A stretch of DNA of 64,000 nt from assembly GCA_001657295.1 (NCBI GenBank), contig LYSW01000009.1, positions 1 to 64,000 on the forward strand. Direction: 5' to 3'. Shown one piece after another: positions 61,009 through 64,000 of the stretch (position 1 is its first letter; each line of letters starts with the position of its first letter). The DNA is from Oceanicaulis sp. BBD 1991-10. GTDB lineage: Bacteria > Pseudomonadota > Alphaproteobacteria > Caulobacterales > Maricaulaceae. The notes below the pieces were generated by a model that saw nothing but the letters and a program-made list of their open reading frames with translations, did no database searches and had not been told where the DNA came from. The translations under genes and the position numbers were made by a program.

Positions 61009-62370
61009 TTGCTGACCTTGTCCTGCCTGGGTGGCGCGGGCACCGTGACCGGCTCAAAACACCTCTTCACGCACAAGGGGCGGCGCATTCTTGTCGATTG
61101 CGGCATGTTCCAGGGGCTGAAGAATCTGCGCGAGCTGAATTGGGAGCCGTTGCCGATCGCGCCGAGCAGCATCGACGCCGTCATTCTCACCCACGCCCAT
61201 CTGGATCATTGCGGCTATTTGCCGAAGCTCGTGGCTGACGGCTTTCGCGGATCGATTCACGCGACGCGGGCCACGGCCGACGTCGCCGAACTCATTCTGC
61301 GGGACGCCGCTTATCTGCAGGAAAAAGACGCCGAGTACGCCAACCAGAAGGGATTCTCCCGCCATTCGCCAGCCTTGCCGCTTTATGACAGCGACGACGC
61401 AGAGCGCGCCTTAGCCCTGTTCGCACCCGCTGATTTCCATGAGGCGGCGGCCCTGCCCGGCGGGGCGTCGCTGACCTTCCGGCGCGCCGGTCACATCCTC
61501 GGGGCGGCGACCGTCGAGATCGACTGGGCGGGCCGCAAGATCGTCGTCTCCGGCGATCTCGGGCGTTACGACGATCCGATGATGGTCGACCCCGAGCCGG
61601 TCGCGGAAGCCGACTATGTGCTTCTTGAATCGACCTATGGAGACCGGCTGCACGAAGCCGGCGACCCGATCGATCAGCTTGGCGACATCGTCGAACGCAC
61701 GATCCGGCGCGGCGGGACCCTGCTGATCCCGGCCTTCGCGGTCGGGCGCGCGCAACTGTTGTTATATTATCTGTGGCGCTTGAAGCGCGCCGGGCGGCTG
61801 AACTCGGTCCCGATCTATCTGGACAGCCCGATGGCGATCGACGCGACGGGTTTGCTGCACGCTCATATCGCTGATCACCGGCTGGACGCGGAAAGCTGCC
61901 GGGAGATGTGCGCGATCGCGGAATACTCGCGCGACGTCGAACAGTCCAAGGCGATCACGGCCAGCCCCTTTCCCAAAGTGGTCATCTCCGCCAGCGGCAT
62001 GGCGACCGGGGGGCGCATCCTGCATCATCTGAAGACCTTCGGACCGGATCCGCGCAGCACCATCTTGTTCGCTGGATATCAGGCCGCCGGAACGCGCGGA
62101 CGCGCCTTGCTGCGCGGCAGGCGTGAGGTGAAGATCCATGGCCGATGGATTCCGATCGAAGCGGAGATCGCCGACATGTCCCAGCTTTCCGCGCACGCCG
62201 ACGCTGACGAATTGATGCGATGGCTCTCCGGTTTCCGGCGCGCGCCGGAATGCGTTTTCGTCGTGCATGGCGAGCCGGAAGCGTCCGATGCGCTTCGCGT
62301 GCGCATTCAAGGTGAGGCGCTGGGCTGGCGTGCGCGCGTTCCGCGCCCTGAACAGGTGTTTGATCTATGA
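61009..62370 (+). CDS. MBL-fold RNase/exonuclease-like protein, TTG start
   Basis: Encodes 453 residues. The metallo-beta-lactamase/beta-CASP fold is recognised by T-H-A-H-L-D-H-C-G-Y, S-G-D-L-G-R-Y-D-D, L-I-P-A-F-A-V-G-R-A-Q and the C-terminal RNA-specificity motifs A-S-G-M-A-T-G-G-R-I-L-H-H and S-A-H-A-D. Relatives cut RNA (CPSF-like). No ATG gives the conserved L-T-L-S-C-L-G-G-A-G-T-V-T-G start; TTG at 61009 does, with GAGGAG upstream. 4 nt after the phosphoketolase stop. Confidence 0.85.
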   Translation: MLTLSCLGGAGTVTGSKHLFTHKGRRILVDCGMFQGLKNLRELNWEPLPIAPSSIDAVILTHAHLDHCGYLPKLVADGFRGSIHATRATADVAELILRDAAYLQEKDAEYANQKGFSRHSPALPLYDSDDAERALALFAPADFHEAAALPGGASLTFRRAGHILGAATVEIDWAGRKIVVSGDLGRYDDPMMVDPEPVAEADYVLLESTYGDRLHEAGDPIDQLGDIVERTIRRGGTLLIPAFAVGRAQLLLYYLWRLKRAGRLNSVPIYLDSPMAIDATGLLHAHIADHRLDAESCREMCAIAEYSRDVEQSKAITASPFPKVVISASGMATGGRILHHLKTFGPDPRSTILFAGYQAAGTRGRALLRGRREVKIHGRWIPIEAEIADMSQLSAHADADELMRWLSGFRRAPECVFVVHGEPEASDALRVRIQGEALGWRARVPRPEQVFDL

Positions 62371-63908
62371 GCACGCCCCCGCCCGACGCCGCGTCCGACC
62401 CGCGGCGCCCGACATTGCGCGCCAAGCGGCTGCGCCTGCAGACGCAGAGCGAGCCCGTGGTCATCTTGCGGTCCGATTGCCATGTCAGTCGTTCGGAAGG
62501 CTTCGCGGCCCGCTCCCAGATTTTATTGTCGAACAACGGCCATGAAGTGCAGGCGACGCTCTACCAGATCGATGACGAAGAGCTGCTCGCGCTCGACGAA
62601 GCGGGGCTTTCGGAAAGCGCTTGGGAGATCCTGAATGTCAGCGAGGGCGAGGCGGTGCAGGTCAGCCATGCGCCGACGCTGGAATCGCTCGCAAGCGTGC
62701 GCCGGCGCATATATGGCGCCCGCCTGGACGGCGCGGCCTTCGACGCCATCGTTCACGACGTCGTCGCCGGCCGGTACACCGAAGTCCATCTGGCCGCCTT
62801 CCTGACTGCGGGCGCCGCCTTCCCGCTGGATGAAGCTGAAATCTACGAACTGACCCGCGCGATGGTCGAGGTCGGCGACCGCCTTGAGTGGGACGCCTCG
62901 ATCGTGGTCGACAAACACTGCGTCGGCGGTCTGCCCGGCAACCGAACCACTCCCATCGTCGTCCCGATCGTTGCGGCGCACGGATTGTCGATACCCAAGA
63001 CGTCGTCGCGGGCCATCACGTCGCCGGCGGGGACCGCCGACACGATGGAGACGCTGGCCCCGGTGGAGCTGGACCTGGCGACCTTGAAGCATGTCGTGGA
63101 CACCGAAGGCGGATGCATCGCCTGGGGCGGCGCGGTTCATCTCAGCCCCGCGGACGACCGCTTTGTGAAGATCGAACGGGAAATGGACGTCGACACCGAG
63201 GGTCAGCTGATCGCCTCGGTGCTGTCCAAAAAGCTCGCAGCCGGCGCCACCCATGTGGTTTTCGACATCCCGATCGGGGCGACCGCCAAGGTGCGCACGC
63301 AGGAGGACGGCGACCGGCTGGCCCGGCTCGCTGAAGCCGTTGCAGCCCGCTTCGGCTTGAGAATCTGTTGTCTGAAGACCGACGGCTCGCAACCGGTCGG
63401 CCGGGGCATCGGTCCGGCGCTGGAGGCCTTTGATGTCCTGGCCGTGCTGAAGAATGAGGCCGACGCCCCGGATGATCTCAGGCAACGCGCCGCGCTGATC
63501 GCGGGCGCCGCCCTTGAGATCGGCGGCAAGGCGCGCGCCGGAACCGGGGCGCAGCTGGCGCTGGAGACGATCCTCGACGGACGGGCTTGGGCGAAATTTC
63601 AAAGCATCTGCGCGGCGCAGGGGGGGCTGCGCACGCCGCCGCGCGCGTGCTGCAGCGAAGCGCTGACCGCGCCCGTTTCCGGCCGGGTGGTGCATATCAA
63701 CAGCCGAAAGCTGGCGCGGCTCGCCAAGCTGGCCGGCGCCCCGGCCGCTCCGGCGGCCGGCGTGGTGATGGATATTCGCCTGGGCAGCGAGATCGAGCGT
63801 GGCCAGCCGATGCTGCACGTTCACGCCGAGACCCAGGCGGAACTCGACTATGCGCTGGACTACGCCGCGCGCAGTCCCGACATCATTGAGGTCGAGCTGC
63901 CGACCTGA
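62367..63908 (+). CDS. Thymidine phosphorylase family protein, long AMP-phosphorylase-like form
   Basis: Encodes 513 residues. The phosphorylase core has V-D-K-H-C-V-G-G-L-P-G-N-R-T-T, K-T-S-S-R-A-I-T-S-P-A-G-T-A-D-T-M-E and R-T-Q-E-D-G-D-R-L. Compared with DeoA (about 440), an extra N-terminal domain of about 85 residues is present, as in archaeal AMP phosphorylases and the proteobacterial type-2 group. Predicted reaction: nucleoside or NMP plus phosphate to base plus ribose(-5-P)-1-phosphate. Overlaps the MBL gene by ATGA. Confidence 0.85.
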   Translation: MSTPPPDAASDPRRPTLRAKRLRLQTQSEPVVILRSDCHVSRSEGFAARSQILLSNNGHEVQATLYQIDDEELLALDEAGLSESAWEILNVSEGEAVQVSHAPTLESLASVRRRIYGARLDGAAFDAIVHDVVAGRYTEVHLAAFLTAGAAFPLDEAEIYELTRAMVEVGDRLEWDASIVVDKHCVGGLPGNRTTPIVVPIVAAHGLSIPKTSSRAITSPAGTADTMETLAPVELDLATLKHVVDTEGGCIAWGGAVHLSPADDRFVKIEREMDVDTEGQLIASVLSKKLAAGATHVVFDIPIGATAKVRTQEDGDRLARLAEAVAARFGLRICCLKTDGSQPVGRGIGPALEAFDVLAVLKNEADAPDDLRQRAALIAGAALEIGGKARAGTGAQLALETILDGRAWAKFQSICAAQGGLRTPPRACCSEALTAPVSGRVVHINSRKLARLAKLAGAPAAPAAGVVMDIRLGSEIERGQPMLHVHAETQAELDYALDYAARSPDIIEVELPT

Positions 63909-64000
63909 TCCGCGCGCGAACCAGTTTCACGGCTTCGGGGATGACCAGAATCGGAATTGCGGCGGCGCCCACGAGCAGCCAGACGTTTAATGGCAGAGCT
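63883..64000 (-). CDS. C-terminal fragment of a P-type ATPase-like membrane protein (cut by window edge)
   Basis: The minus strand has an open frame of 39 codons from the edge to a TGA at 63883-63885. It reads A-L-P-L-N-V-W-L-L-V-G-A-A-A-I-P-I-L-V-I and then P-E-A-V-K-L-V-R-A-R, the pattern of the last membrane helix and basic tail of cation-transporting P-type ATPases. It overlaps the end of the convergent phosphorylase gene by 26 nt. The assignment rests on a short segment only. Confidence 0.5.
   Translation of the reverse strand, partial: ALPLNVWLLVGAAAIPILVIPEAVKLVRARIRSAARPQ

Overview
The window is high-GC chromosomal DNA from an alphaproteobacterium, most likely of the Caulobacterales/Maricaulales/Hyphomonadaceae type. 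The evidence is a TipF-like degenerate EAL protein, a SapC family protein, a Zur/ZnuD-type zinc module, groESL behind a CIRCE element, a FixL/FixJ-type pair and alphaproteobacterial-style dispersed palindromic repeats. Species cannot be assigned from sequence reading alone. Genes are densely packed with many 4-nt ATGA overlaps, so operon structure is easy to read.

Layout. 1-2 kb: repeat-rich, mostly non-coding DNA with one small membrane protein preceded by a compact, potentially structured segment. 2-8 kb: tandem-hotdog thioesterase, Zur, a His/Asp-rich ZnuD-like TonB receptor with a Zur-box-like site, OmpW and SapC. 8-18 kb: ScsB/DsbD-like thiol transporter plus redoxin, orphan OppA-type lipoprotein, large M14 peptidase, hisS and a PagL-like deacylase. 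18-33 kb: prepilin-peptidase-like protein, a candidate small RNA, a heptad-repeat lipoprotein, GH3 glycosidase coupled to a membrane LytTR regulator, amidohydrolase, TetR regulator with its operator, a membrane-anchored ribbon-helix-helix protein, groESL, OmpA lipoprotein, TipF-like protein and a MerR-TPR-membrane operon.

33-40 kb is the most accessory part. A lone AT-rich AAA-type ATPase gene sits exactly in the slot between two convergent housekeeping genes (33930-35483), a candidate defence gene. Next is a compact operon that looks like an undescribed peptide-maturation system: a 54-residue precursor-like peptide, a 13-bp hairpin, two helical proteins resembling DUF6895 and a PhyH-type Fe(II)/2-oxoglutarate dioxygenase (36524-39326).

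40-48 kb: a TetR-controlled redox regulon (glutaredoxin, flavoprotein disulfide reductase and TetR diverging from a cupin and an amine oxidase) with two near-identical palindromic operators between the arms; then a CMD/AhpD protein, LysR, an alpha/beta hydrolase, a PSD-like protein with a Cys-rich tail and a tRNA with CAT anticodon, probably tRNA-Ile2.

48-64 kb reads as one stress/low-oxygen carbon and phosphate module: ATP-grasp protein plus hemerythrin, class II amidotransferase, PHA synthase-GldA-Hsp20 operon, histidine kinase and FixJ-type regulator, phasin-like protein, then an overlapping operon of PRPP synthetase, divergent phosphoketolase, MBL-fold RNase-like protein and a long (AMP-phosphorylase-like) thymidine phosphorylase. 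The right edge carries what appears to be the C-terminus of a P-type ATPase on the minus strand. All assignments rest on reading motifs and context; no database search was run.
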